Assembly: GCF_013314975.1 (NCBI RefSeq)
Contig: NZ_JABTYH010000032.1
Span: 1-57,566, forward strand
Reading direction: 5' to 3'
DNA length: 57,566 bases
From: Pseudarthrobacter oxydans
GTDB taxonomy: Bacteria > Actinomycetota > Actinomycetes > Actinomycetales > Micrococcaceae
The notes below the pieces were generated by a model, which saw only the letters and a list, made by a program, of their open reading frames with translations, did no database searches and was not told the origin of the DNA. Below, piece by piece: positions 16,914 through 24,428 of the stretch; position 1 is the stretch's first letter, and each line of letters begins with the position of its first letter. A program made the translations under genes and the position numbers.

Positions 16914-18954
16914 AGAGCAGTACCGCGGGGCCCCGTACCTCGCCGCCGTCGAAAACACGGCCCCCGGCGAGCGCCATGCCGGCTTCAGCAAGGTGCAGGC
17001 CTACCTCGAGCGGTTCGGCTACCTGGGCCCGGCCACGCCCAGGGAACCCGGAGTCCTGGACCACCCCACCGAGGGGGCCCTGCGGAGTTTCCAGGAGTTC
17101 TTCCACCTGCCGGTCACGGGCGTTTTCGACGACGCCACCCGCGAAGCCATGATGCGGCCGCGCTGCGGGCTTCCCGATGTGCGGCCGGGCGAACTCGCCT
17201 TTTCCACCACGTGTGCGTGGGCGGACCGGACCCTGACGTACGCGTTCGACACCGGCACGGACGACGTCGCCGGGAACGCCGAGTTCGACGCCATCCGGCG
17301 CGCCCTCCAGACCTGGCGGGCCGTGGGCGGGCTGACGTTCACCGAGGTGGCCGTGGGCTCCAGCCCGGATATCCGCATCGGGTGGCGGCCGGCTGCGGAC
17401 CCGGACCACTCCATGGTGGGCGGCGTCCTGGCCCACGCCGACTTCCCGCCGGGCTGCAGCGTCATCACCACCACGCTGCCCAAACCGGTCCACTTCGATG
17501 ACAGCGAGCATGTGTGGAGCGTCGGCGCCGTGGCCAGCGCTTTCGATATCGAGACGGTGGCACTTCACGAGTTCGGCCACATTGTGGGGCTCGCGCATAC
17601 CAGCGTGGCGAACGCCGTGATGGCCCCCACCGTCTCCGCCAACTTCACCAAGCGTGCCCTCACCCAGGACGACATTGACGGTTTCCGGGCCCTGTACCCG
17701 GCTGCCCCTGCCGCCTGGTCCGGCTGGAACTCCCTGGGCGGCATCATTACCTCGGACGTGACCGTGGCCAACAACAAGGACGGCCGGATGGAGGCCTTCG
17801 CCCGGGGAACCGACGGCGCCGTGTGGCACCGCTGGCAGACCACCCCCAGCGGCGACTGGTCCGGCTGGAACTCCCTGGGCGGGGTGATCACCTCCGAGAT
17901 AGCCGCAGCCAACAACCAGGACGGCCGGCTGGAGATCTTCGCCCGGGGCACGGACAACGCCCTCTGGCACAAATGGCAAACCACCCCCAACGGCAACTGG
18001 GCCGGCTGGAACTCCCTGGGCGGCGGCATCACGGGACCCGCGGCGGTGGGGCGCAATGCGGACGGACGGCTTGAAGTCTTCGCCCGCGGCAACGACGGCG
18101 CCGTGTGGCACCGCTGGCAGACCGCCCCGAACGGCAACTGGGCCGGCTGGCGCTCCCTGGGCGGGGTGATCACCTCAGAGATTGCGGTGGGCAGGAACGC
18201 GGACGGCCGGCTGGAGATCTTCGCCCGGGGCACGGACAACGCCCTCTGGCACAAATGGCAGACAGCACCCAACGGCAACTGGTCAGACTGGCGCTCGCTC
18301 GGCGGCATTCTCACCTCCAACATCACCGCCGCCAGCAACGCCGACGGCCGCCTGGAGGTCTTTGTCCGCGGCACGGACAACGCCCTCTGGCACAAATGGC
18401 AGACGGCACCGAACAGCGGCTGGTCCGACTGGCGCTCCCGGGGCGGCCTGCTGACGTCGGACATCGCCGCGGGCAGGAACGCGAGCGGCCGCCTGGAGGT
18501 CTTTGTCCGCGGAACCGACAACGCGCTCTGGCACAAATGGCAGACGGCACCGAACAGCGGCTGGTCCGACTGGCGCTCCCTGGGCGGCATCCTCACGTCC
18601 AACATCGCTGTGGGCACCAACGCCGACGGCCGGCTGGAGGTTTTCGTCCGCGGCACGGACAACGCCCTCTGGCACAAGTGGCAGACCAGGCCGTTCCTAA
18701 CCGAGGAGTCCACCGGGGCGTCCGGCGCCGCCACCATGACCGGGGAGGGCGGCGGGGACACGGCCGGCGCCCTGGAACAATCGGTGGAGATGCCGGCCGG
18801 CACCATGGAGGAGAGCGTCACCACCAACGGCCATCAGCAGCCCGCGGGCATGCCGGGCGGGAGCATGGACGGCGGCACAAAGGAGCCGGCGGGCGGCCGC
18901 GGCGGCACCGTCAAGGAGCAGGGGAAGATGCCGGCGGGAAGCATGGGCGCCTGA
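16906..18954 (+). CDS. Matrixin-type metalloprotease with cysteine switch and seven-bladed propeller
   Basis: 682 residues. Order: peptidoglycan-binding-like prodomain (about 22-75), a cysteine switch PRCGLPD (Cys87), a matrixin catalytic domain with H221-E-F-G-H225-x-x-G-x-x-H231 and Met-turn Met239 (VMAP), seven consecutive 47-residue repeats (271-599) such as WSGWNSLGG and FARGTDNALWHKWQT, then a low-complexity Gly/Met/Thr tail with MPAG motifs. This is the layout of animal MMPs (pro, catalytic, propeller), built with a different propeller. AAGGAGAATCC precedes ATG 16906. There is no signal peptide. The lectin-like repeats probably bind carbohydrate. Confidence 0.85.
   Translation: MPEEQYRGAPYLAAVENTAPGERHAGFSKVQAYLERFGYLGPATPREPGVLDHPTEGALRSFQEFFHLPVTGVFDDATREAMMRPRCGLPDVRPGELAFSTTCAWADRTLTYAFDTGTDDVAGNAEFDAIRRALQTWRAVGGLTFTEVAVGSSPDIRIGWRPAADPDHSMVGGVLAHADFPPGCSVITTTLPKPVHFDDSEHVWSVGAVASAFDIETVALHEFGHIVGLAHTSVANAVMAPTVSANFTKRALTQDDIDGFRALYPAAPAAWSGWNSLGGIITSDVTVANNKDGRMEAFARGTDGAVWHRWQTTPSGDWSGWNSLGGVITSEIAAANNQDGRLEIFARGTDNALWHKWQTTPNGNWAGWNSLGGGITGPAAVGRNADGRLEVFARGNDGAVWHRWQTAPNGNWAGWRSLGGVITSEIAVGRNADGRLEIFARGTDNALWHKWQTAPNGNWSDWRSLGGILTSNITAASNADGRLEVFVRGTDNALWHKWQTAPNSGWSDWRSRGGLLTSDIAAGRNASGRLEVFVRGTDNALWHKWQTAPNSGWSDWRSLGGILTSNIAVGTNADGRLEVFVRGTDNALWHKWQTRPFLTEESTGASGAATMTGEGGGDTAGALEQSVEMPAGTMEESVTTNGHQQPAGMPGGSMDGGTKEPAGGRGGTVKEQGKMPAGSMGA
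17716..18702 (+). repeat. Seven tandem 141-bp coding repeats
   Basis: Units begin at about 17716, 17857, 17998, 18139, 18280, 18421 and 18562, with no spacer between them. Each encodes one 47-residue Trp-rich blade; seven blades would close a complete propeller. Confidence 0.85.
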
Positions 18955-18978
18955 CCTGCTGCTCAACTGAAGCCTACG

Positions 18979-19002
18979 ACGACGGCGCGCCCCCGCCGTC
19001 GT
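18979..19002. repeat. Dispersed palindrome, copy 4, at convergent gene ends
   Basis: Nine-base arms (ACGACGGCG / CGCCGTCGT) with a 6-base loop, between the matrixin stop and the convergent lipid kinase end. Terminator-like position. Confidence 0.75.
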
Positions 19003-19017
19003 ACGTCACCAGGGGAA

Positions 19018-19950
19018 CTACCCGTCGAACCGCGCGCTGGTGCTTTCCTGCGGCACCACCACGTGCACGGCGTTGCGCTCGATGGTGAAGTCGGCGGGCG
19101 TGGCGGTGGCGATTTCGCCGTCGAGGTTCACCGGCATCAGCGGCTCGGTGACCAGGCGGACGCGCTGGCAGGTCAGGTGGTGCACGCCGTCGCGCTCCAC
19201 GAAGCTGCCGCTCTTGAGCATCCGGGCAATCCTGATGTGCTCCCGGAGCGGCGCCCCCGGGATGGCGTAGACGTCCAGGAGGTGGTCGTCGATGCCGGCC
19301 GTGGGCGAGACCGCGTTGCCGCCGCCGTAGTGCCGGCCGTTGCCAACCGCCACCTGCAGCAGGTTCTCCATCTCCAGCGTTTCATGGTCCCCGTCCGGGA
19401 ACTCGAGGCGGGCCCGGAACGGCTGGTGCCGGGCGTAGGCGCGGACGGCGGCAACACCGTAGGCCACCGGGCCGAGGTACCGCTTGAGGCGGGGGCTGAG
19501 GGTTTCGGTGACACCCACCGAGAGGCCCACGGAGGCAACGTTCAGGAACGGGTGGCCGTTCACCCGCCCCATGTCGATGTCCACCACCTTCCCGCCTGCC
19601 AGGGCAGCGCACGCCCCGGGCAGATCGGCCGGGATTTCCAGGGTGCGGGCAAGGTCGTTGGCCGTCCCCAGCGGCAGGACTCCCAGCACAATCCCCGTCC
19701 CGGCGAGCCGGCCGGCGGCGAAGGACACCGTCCCGTCACCGCCGCCAACGACCACGAGGTCGTGCCCCTCGGCAACCACCCGGTCCAGGGTTCCGGCCAG
19801 CTCGGTGCCGGACAGGACCTGGTGGACAGCTGAGATGGGCAGGCCCGCACTACGGAGCATGTCCACCGCCGGCGCCGGCCCCGCCGATCCCAGGCGCGCC
19901 CCGGCGTTGATCACCACGGCAGCGGACTTCGCCTCTTGGGCAAGCATCAT
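19018..19950 (-). CDS. Diacylglycerol kinase family lipid kinase
   Basis: About 310 residues with the DAGK catalytic signature VVVGGGDGTVSFAAGRL, then LGVLPLGTANDLARTL, which is typical of YegS/DgkB-type kinases. A C-terminal beta-sandwich half follows (VNLDGEIATATPADFTIERN). The enzyme would phosphorylate diacylglycerol or a similar lipid at the membrane. ATG 19950 (with ATG 19947 next to it) is preceded by AGGATGTTCCCC; the frame is open to 20004. It is the second DAGK-type gene in the window, distantly related to that at 7809. Confidence 0.85.
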   Translation of the reverse strand: MMLAQEAKSAAVVINAGARLGSAGPAPAVDMLRSAGLPISAVHQVLSGTELAGTLDRVVAEGHDLVVVGGGDGTVSFAAGRLAGTGIVLGVLPLGTANDLARTLEIPADLPGACAALAGGKVVDIDMGRVNGHPFLNVASVGLSVGVTETLSPRLKRYLGPVAYGVAAVRAYARHQPFRARLEFPDGDHETLEMENLLQVAVGNGRHYGGGNAVSPTAGIDDHLLDVYAIPGAPLREHIRIARMLKSGSFVERDGVHHLTCQRVRLVTEPLMPVNLDGEIATATPADFTIERNAVHVVVPQESTSARFDG

Positions 19951-20044
19951 GGGGAACATCCTAGGCCGGGCGGGCTGGGAAAGCCCTGAGTGGTCCCCCA
20001 GCACGGGCGGGGCGGGAAGGTGCGCCGTGCGGGACGGGAGGCGT

Positions 20045-20071
20045 ACGACGGTGGTGCGCGGCCGCCGTCGT
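20045..20071. repeat. Dispersed palindrome, copy 5
   Basis: ACGACGGTGG / CCGCCGTCGT with a 7-base loop and one G-T pair. It lies 42 bases after the phosphoesterase stop and before the lipid kinase start. The left flank GAGGCGTACGAC matches the inverted flank of copy 2. Confidence 0.75.
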
Positions 20072-20112
20072 ACTGGCCAGGTGGGTGCAGCGCATGCTTG
20101 GTGCCGCGGCGG

Positions 20113-21216
20113 TCAGGAGCGGTTGGTGTAGACGTCGCTGCTGAAGCGGTTCAGGCCCGGGGCGGCGGCGTAGCCGAGGTGGGGCAGGCCGAAGATGTCC
20201 TCGATGCTGCCCAGCAGGCTGTAGTGGTTGTAGGCCCGCTGTGACGTTGTGCCGGCTTTGACCTGCGGGGACAGGACCAGCGCACCCACGCGGCCGCCGC
20301 CGGCCCCTCCGGGCAGGGAGGAGGCGGCGCTTTCCTTGCCTTTGGCCTCGTCGAAGGTGATGACCAGGACCCCGTCCTTCTGGAACGCGGCGGAGGCCAG
20401 GATGTCCGGGACGTGCTTCTTGAGCCACGCGTCGGCCCTGGGCAGGCCGCCCTTGGAGCCGTCGTGGCAGGGGTCGTCGTGGCCGTCGTTGCACAGGTTG
20501 GGGCTGATGTAGGACAGGTTGGGCGTGGTGTCCAGGGAGGTGAGGTCAGCGGCCAGGTTGCTGAAATCCACCACGTTCTCCTGGCATTCGGGCGAGGACG
20601 TGATGGAGGTGAAGTACACAAACGGATTGTGCCGGGTGGCGTACTGGGTCTCGGCGCTGGCGTTCTGGTTGGGGTCCTTCGCGCCGATCTCCGGGTGGCG
20701 GCACGGTGTTCCCATGTCCTCCATGTAGCCCTTCCAGGACTTGCCTGCCTGGCTGAGCTGGCCGGCCAGGGTGGGGACCGAATCGGGGTAGACGCAGCCG
20801 CTGCCCTGCACCTGGCCCGGGGCGGCCGTCCCGGCGGCGGTGAAGGCCTCGTAGGTGTGGCAGTCGCTGCTGGTCGCCGGGTTGGGGCCCTGCCCGGAGA
20901 GCTGCGCGATGTAGTTGGGCAGCGATGAATGGCCGATCGCATAGTACTCCGTCAGCAGCACGCCCTGTTCCCGCAGGGTCTTGGCGAGGTACGGGGCCGG
21001 CGAATCCGGGCCCCACACCTTGTCGTACGACTTGTTCTCGAGGTTGATCACAAACACGTGGCCCAGTTTTCCGTCCGCGCCCCCGGAGGACGGTGGACCA
21101 GGCGCCGGGCTTGGCGCGGTTTGGCACCCGGCAAGGACAGCTGCCGCGATGCAGGCCAGCGCGATTGACCCACGCCGGCGTGTGCCGGACGATTTCCGGG
21201 GATTGTCAGCCGCCAT
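20113..21216 (-). CDS. Lipoprotein phosphoesterase (phospholipase C/acid phosphatase-like)
   Basis: About 367 residues. A lipoprotein signal peptide ends in the lipobox VLAGC. The mature part has features of the PLC/AcpA phosphoesterase family of the alkaline phosphatase superfamily: HVFVINLENKSYD (metal-binding start), YAIGHSSLPNYIAQLSG with the likely catalytic Ser, VLVITFDEAKGK and a C-terminal YNHYSLLGSIEDIFGL. It should release phosphate or head groups from substrates outside the cell. ATG 21216 with AGGA upstream is chosen over ATG 21300. Confidence 0.85.
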   Translation of the reverse strand: MAADNPRKSSGTRRRGSIALACIAAAVLAGCQTAPSPAPGPPSSGGADGKLGHVFVINLENKSYDKVWGPDSPAPYLAKTLREQGVLLTEYYAIGHSSLPNYIAQLSGQGPNPATSSDCHTYEAFTAAGTAAPGQVQGSGCVYPDSVPTLAGQLSQAGKSWKGYMEDMGTPCRHPEIGAKDPNQNASAETQYATRHNPFVYFTSITSSPECQENVVDFSNLAADLTSLDTTPNLSYISPNLCNDGHDDPCHDGSKGGLPRADAWLKKHVPDILASAAFQKDGVLVITFDEAKGKESAASSLPGGAGGGRVGALVLSPQVKAGTTSQRAYNHYSLLGSIEDIFGLPHLGYAAAPGLNRFSSDVYTNRS

Positions 21217-21315
21217 CAAGTCCTGCCTCCCGGAAGGACGGCCGCAGTACCATCCACCTGGGGTTATCCTGCCACTCCGGCGCGGCCAAAGGATGGGCAC
21301 AAAGCCCCGCTCCGC

Positions 21316-21453
21316 CTACCGGGCCAGGGCGAAGGCGGCGATGACGAGGCCGACCGCCAGGACAAGGTTGACGATCACGTACGGCTGGATGCCCCGCTTG
21401 GGCTCCTTGGCCATCCTGCGGCGACCGTGCTTGCGATTGATAACTTCTGCCAT
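21316..21453 (-). CDS. 45-residue membrane protein, KHGRRR family, copy B
   Basis: The product starts MAEVINRKHGRRRMAKEPKR and ends with a helix (VIVNLVLAVGLVIAAFALAR). It is paralogous to 12925-13059. TAGGTT ends 6 bases before the ATG, and there is no ribosome-binding site, so the mRNA is probably leaderless. It is divergent from the GAF-ANTAR gene at 21601 and lies about 100 bases upstream of the phosphoesterase. Function unknown. Confidence 0.7.
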   Translation of the reverse strand: MAEVINRKHGRRRMAKEPKRGIQPYVIVNLVLAVGLVIAAFALAR

Positions 21454-21488
21454 GCATCGAACCTAGGCAACCGCGGGTGCTGGGGCCC

Positions 21489-21503
21489 GAGTAATCGCTA
21501 CTC
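21489..21503. promoter_or_regulatory. Inverted repeat GAGTA-N5-TACTC upstream of GAF-ANTAR gene
   Basis: GAGTA ATCGC TACTC followed by G. It has the same geometry as 856-870 and lies between the copy B small protein gene and the GAF-ANTAR gene. Confidence 0.4.
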
Positions 21504-21600
21504 GTTTTACTAATCCCCACCACTGGGGCGCCGCGTACGCGCCCTATCCAGCGCAGCAGCACTCATTGCTTCCAGGGGGCCAGCTTCCTATGGTGTTCCC

Positions 21601-22338
21601 ATGGCCTTCAATCAAGTTCAGAGCGATTACGATCAGCTCCAGGGCCTCCTGGCCACGTTTGAGGACCTCAGGAGTTTCCTCAACCGTTTGACTGCCCTCG
21701 CGTCCGAGGTGATGACGGAAACGGCGGGGGCAAAAGTTGAGTGTGCCGTCACGTTGCGGCGGCAAAAGCGTCCGGTCACGATCGCCGGCAGCAGCGAGGT
21801 TGCTGTGCGCCTGGACGAGATTGAGCAGGCTGTTGGCGGCGGGCCGTGTACCGAGGCCCTGAAGACCGGCAGGCCGGTGCTGCTGGCGGACGTCTCTACC
21901 GATTCCCGCTGGCCCAAGTACAGCGAGGCGCTGGCCGCGGCCGGATGCGGCAGTTGCCTCGGTGTTCCGCTTGATCCGGGAGAAAACGCGGCAGCGGCGC
22001 TGAATCTCTTTGCCTCCCCCGCCGGTCCGCTCACGGAGCCGATGATCGCCAGGGCCACAGCCTTCGCCGAATCGGCGGGCCAGGCGATGGCCCTGGCGGT
22101 CAGGATTGCAGCCAAGGATGAACTCACCAAAGACTTGCGGGCTGCCATGGAGAAGCGGACCATCATCGACCTGGCCGCGGGCATCATCATGGGACAAAAC
22201 CGGTGCACGCAGGATGAGGCCATGAAGATCCTGATGGCGGTTTCCAGCAACCGCAACCAGAAACTGGCTGCGGTTGCCGAAGAAGTGGTGGCGGGCGTCT
22301 CAGGGAGCCGGGACGTGCGCACGCACTTCGACGACTGA
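21601..22338 (+). CDS. GAF-ANTAR domain regulator
   Basis: 245 residues. A GAF domain (about 15-170; VGGGPCTEALKTGRPVLLADV is the usual GAF signature of ANTAR partners, broken here for length at GRPV) is followed by an ANTAR domain (about 185-235; KRTIIDLAAGIIMGQNRC). It is a probable ligand-dependent RNA-binding antiterminator. The ribosome-binding site is weak. The closest paralogue in the window is the gene at 954; both have a GAGTA-N5-TACTC repeat upstream. It is convergent with the MBL-fold gene. Confidence 0.85.
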   Translation: MAFNQVQSDYDQLQGLLATFEDLRSFLNRLTALASEVMTETAGAKVECAVTLRRQKRPVTIAGSSEVAVRLDEIEQAVGGGPCTEALKTGRPVLLADVSTDSRWPKYSEALAAAGCGSCLGVPLDPGENAAAALNLFASPAGPLTEPMIARATAFAESAGQAMALAVRIAAKDELTKDLRAAMEKRTIIDLAAGIIMGQNRCTQDEAMKILMAVSSNRNQKLAAVAEEVVAGVSGSRDVRTHFDD

Positions 22339-22352
22339 GTCCGGCTCCCGTA

Positions 22353-23168
22353 CTACTGCTCCCGGCGGGTTTCCTGCAGGCGTTTGATGAACCAGCGGGA
22401 CTGTTCCGGCCCGTACGGCAGGACGGGGATGGCCTTAGTGGCGTCATCCGGGGTGTCCCGGATGGACTGGCGCGCCTGGCGGACCGCAGTGCTCAGAGTG
22501 TTGGCCATGGTCTTGACGAACTGGTCGCTGCAGGGCTTGCCATGCCCGGGAATCAGGAACTCGTAGCGGTGGCGCAGCGCTGAGATGTGCCGCAGGGCAT
22601 CCGCCCACTCTTCAGGGTAGGAGTCCTCGAAGGACGGGTGGGCACCCTGCTCCACGAGGTCGCCCACGAACAGGGTGGTGGGGGTGCCCACCACCAGGTC
22701 GCCGTCGGTGTGGCCGCGGCCCAGGTAGAACAGGGTGGCGGTCAGCCCGCCCAGGTCCACCAGCACCGGCTGGTCCTTGACGATGGCGTTGGGGACCACG
22801 AGTTCCACGTTCTGGCCCTCGCCGGTGGACATTTCCGGTTCCAGGGTCCCCACGAAACGGCGCTGCAGGTCCCCGCGCTCCTCGATTTCGGTGGCGCAGT
22901 TCTGGTGCGCCCAGAACTCGGTGACCCCGGCTTCGGCGAACACCGCGTTGCCGAAGAAGTGGTCGTAATGGGCGTGGGTGTTCACCACCACGAGCGGCAG
23001 TTGGGTCTTTTCCCGAACGGCATCCAGGATCTCCCGTCCCTGCCGGGGGCCACAGCCCGTATCAATCACCATGGCCCGCTCGGACCCCACCACCAGTCCC
23101 GTGTTCAGAAGCGATCCTTCGGTGACCAGCACATAGTTGTCCGCGCCGACTTCGAGCCATTCCGACAT
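22353..23168 (-). CDS. MBL-fold metallo-hydrolase
   Basis: 271 residues with the metallo-beta-lactamase fold motif THAHYDHFFGN (HxHxDH), an upstream DTGCGPRQG strand, GRGHTDGDLVV (third metal ligand region) and PGHGKPCSD. The family contains glyoxalase-II-like and other hydrolases, and no feature fixes the substrate. ATG 23168 has GGAG upstream; a frame extends to 23252 without support. It lies downstream of the fructan operon on the same strand but is separated from it by palindrome copy 6. Confidence 0.85.
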   Translation of the reverse strand: MSEWLEVGADNYVLVTEGSLLNTGLVVGSERAMVIDTGCGPRQGREILDAVREKTQLPLVVVNTHAHYDHFFGNAVFAEAGVTEFWAHQNCATEIEERGDLQRRFVGTLEPEMSTGEGQNVELVVPNAIVKDQPVLVDLGGLTATLFYLGRGHTDGDLVVGTPTTLFVGDLVEQGAHPSFEDSYPEEWADALRHISALRHRYEFLIPGHGKPCSDQFVKTMANTLSTAVRQARQSIRDTPDDATKAIPVLPYGPEQSRWFIKRLQETRREQ

Positions 23169-23254
23169 TGTTTCTCCGTACCTCCGGCAAAGCAGTGTTC
23201 GTTTAGTGGTCGATTGTACCCAGCACTGCTTGGAGTTCCCGGGAGGCCCCACGC

Positions 23255-23281
23255 ACGACGGCGGGACGCGGCCGCCGTCGT
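23255..23281. repeat. Dispersed palindrome, copy 6, after the fructan operon
   Basis: Perfect 10-base arms with a 7-base loop, 38 bases after the stop of the last LacI gene of the operon. Likely terminates the eight-gene transcript. Confidence 0.8.
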
Positions 23282-23318
23282 CTCCCTACGTCCCGCTCCC
23301 CCAAGGTGGGTTTTCAGG

Positions 23319-24362
23319 CTAGGCCCCGGGAGCTGCGATGGAATCGCGGATGACCAACGGGCAGTCCAGCACGGTCGGGCGGAGCGCCATGCTGGCAAGA
23401 TCGTTCTTGCCCTCGATGGCGTCGATGAGCTGGTCCGTTGCCCAGGCACCCATCTCGTAGTGCGGAAGGGCCACCGTGGTCAGGCCCGGGTGGAGGTTGG
23501 CGGCGATGAGTTGCTGGTCATCGAACCCCACGATGGAAAGCTCGGTCGGGATGGCCAGCCCCAGCTCAGCGGCCGCACGGTAGGCACCCATGGCCATCCG
23601 GTCGTTGTAGCAGAACAGGGCTGTGGGCCTGTCGCTGCGGCCGAGCATCCGGCGGGCCGCCTCATAGCCGCCGTGCACCTCGGACGGCGCAGACTCCACC
23701 GGCGCGTTGCCGCCGTCGAGCCCTGCCCCCTCCAGTGTCCTCCGGAAGCCCTGGAGGCGCAGGCGTGTTGCCGGGACGTCGTCGGTGTTGTTCAGGAAGC
23801 CGATCCGCCGGTGGCCTGCGTCCAGCAGGGCAGTTACGGCCGTCCGGGCGCCGCCTTCCTCGTCCGGAATCACCGCACAGATATTTCCGCTGGCAGACAC
23901 GGAGTCCACCAGGACCGATGGGATGCTGTCCAGGTTTGGGGGCAGCTCCACGTTGCGGTGATACATGGTGGCGTAGAGGATGCCGTCCACCCTGCGCTCC
24001 AGCAGCGCCTCCACGTCGGCCGTCCTGGATTCCAGGCTGGCGGAAGCGGACGTGTTAAGGATCATGAGGTTGTAACCGCGCCGCTTGGCGGCCTCATCGG
24101 CGCCCAGGATGATTCGGCCGGCATGCGGTGTGGTGGCAATATCCTCGCTCAGCAGCCCCAGCATGCCCGTCCGCTGCGTCCGTAGCGCCTGGGCCAGCCG
24201 GTTGGGTTCGTAGCCCAGCTCTTCAGCGACGGCCCTGACCTTTTCCTTGGTCTCGGGGCTGACGCGGGCGTAACTGACGTTGTTGAGGACGTGGGAGACA
24301 GTGGTCACGGACACCCCGGCCGCTTGCGCCACGTCCTTGATGCCGATGTTCTTGTTGCTCAT
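23319..24362 (-). CDS. LacI family repressor, last gene of the fructan operon
   Basis: 347 residues. The N-terminal LacI helix-turn-helix is GIKDVAQAAGVSVTTVSHVL and the hinge region is EPNRLAQALRTQRTG. A periplasmic-binding-protein-like core follows (SIVGFDDQQLIAANLHPGLT). It is a close paralogue of the LacI at 28415 (nearly identical DNA-binding helices), so both probably recognise the same operator, TCGTTTTGCCAAAACGA at 32737. GGGAGACAG precedes the ATG. The effector is probably a fructan breakdown product such as a difructose anhydride or fructose; this is inference. Confidence 0.9.
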   Translation of the reverse strand: MSNKNIGIKDVAQAAGVSVTTVSHVLNNVSYARVSPETKEKVRAVAEELGYEPNRLAQALRTQRTGMLGLLSEDIATTPHAGRIILGADEAAKRRGYNLMILNTSASASLESRTADVEALLERRVDGILYATMYHRNVELPPNLDSIPSVLVDSVSASGNICAVIPDEEGGARTAVTALLDAGHRRIGFLNNTDDVPATRLRLQGFRRTLEGAGLDGGNAPVESAPSEVHGGYEAARRMLGRSDRPTALFCYNDRMAMGAYRAAAELGLAIPTELSIVGFDDQQLIAANLHPGLTTVALPHYEMGAWATDQLIDAIEGKNDLASMALRPTVLDCPLVIRDSIAAPGA

Positions 24363-24428
24363 CTGTCTCCCACGTCCTCATGGCCGGTGATGGCAGCTTG
24401 CTTACCGTGCCACAGGCGCAGCTGCCAT

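Noticed and set aside
13588..18702. Tandem repeats as a possible CRISPR array
   Set aside because: Units are 288 and 141 bp, without spacers, and are in frame within protein genes.
22587..24185. 532-codon plus-strand open frame
   Set aside because: It is antisense to the MBL-fold and LacI genes, whose domains are clear. Long antisense frames are expected at this GC content. The same applies to 28328-29416 and 4945-6522 (minus).
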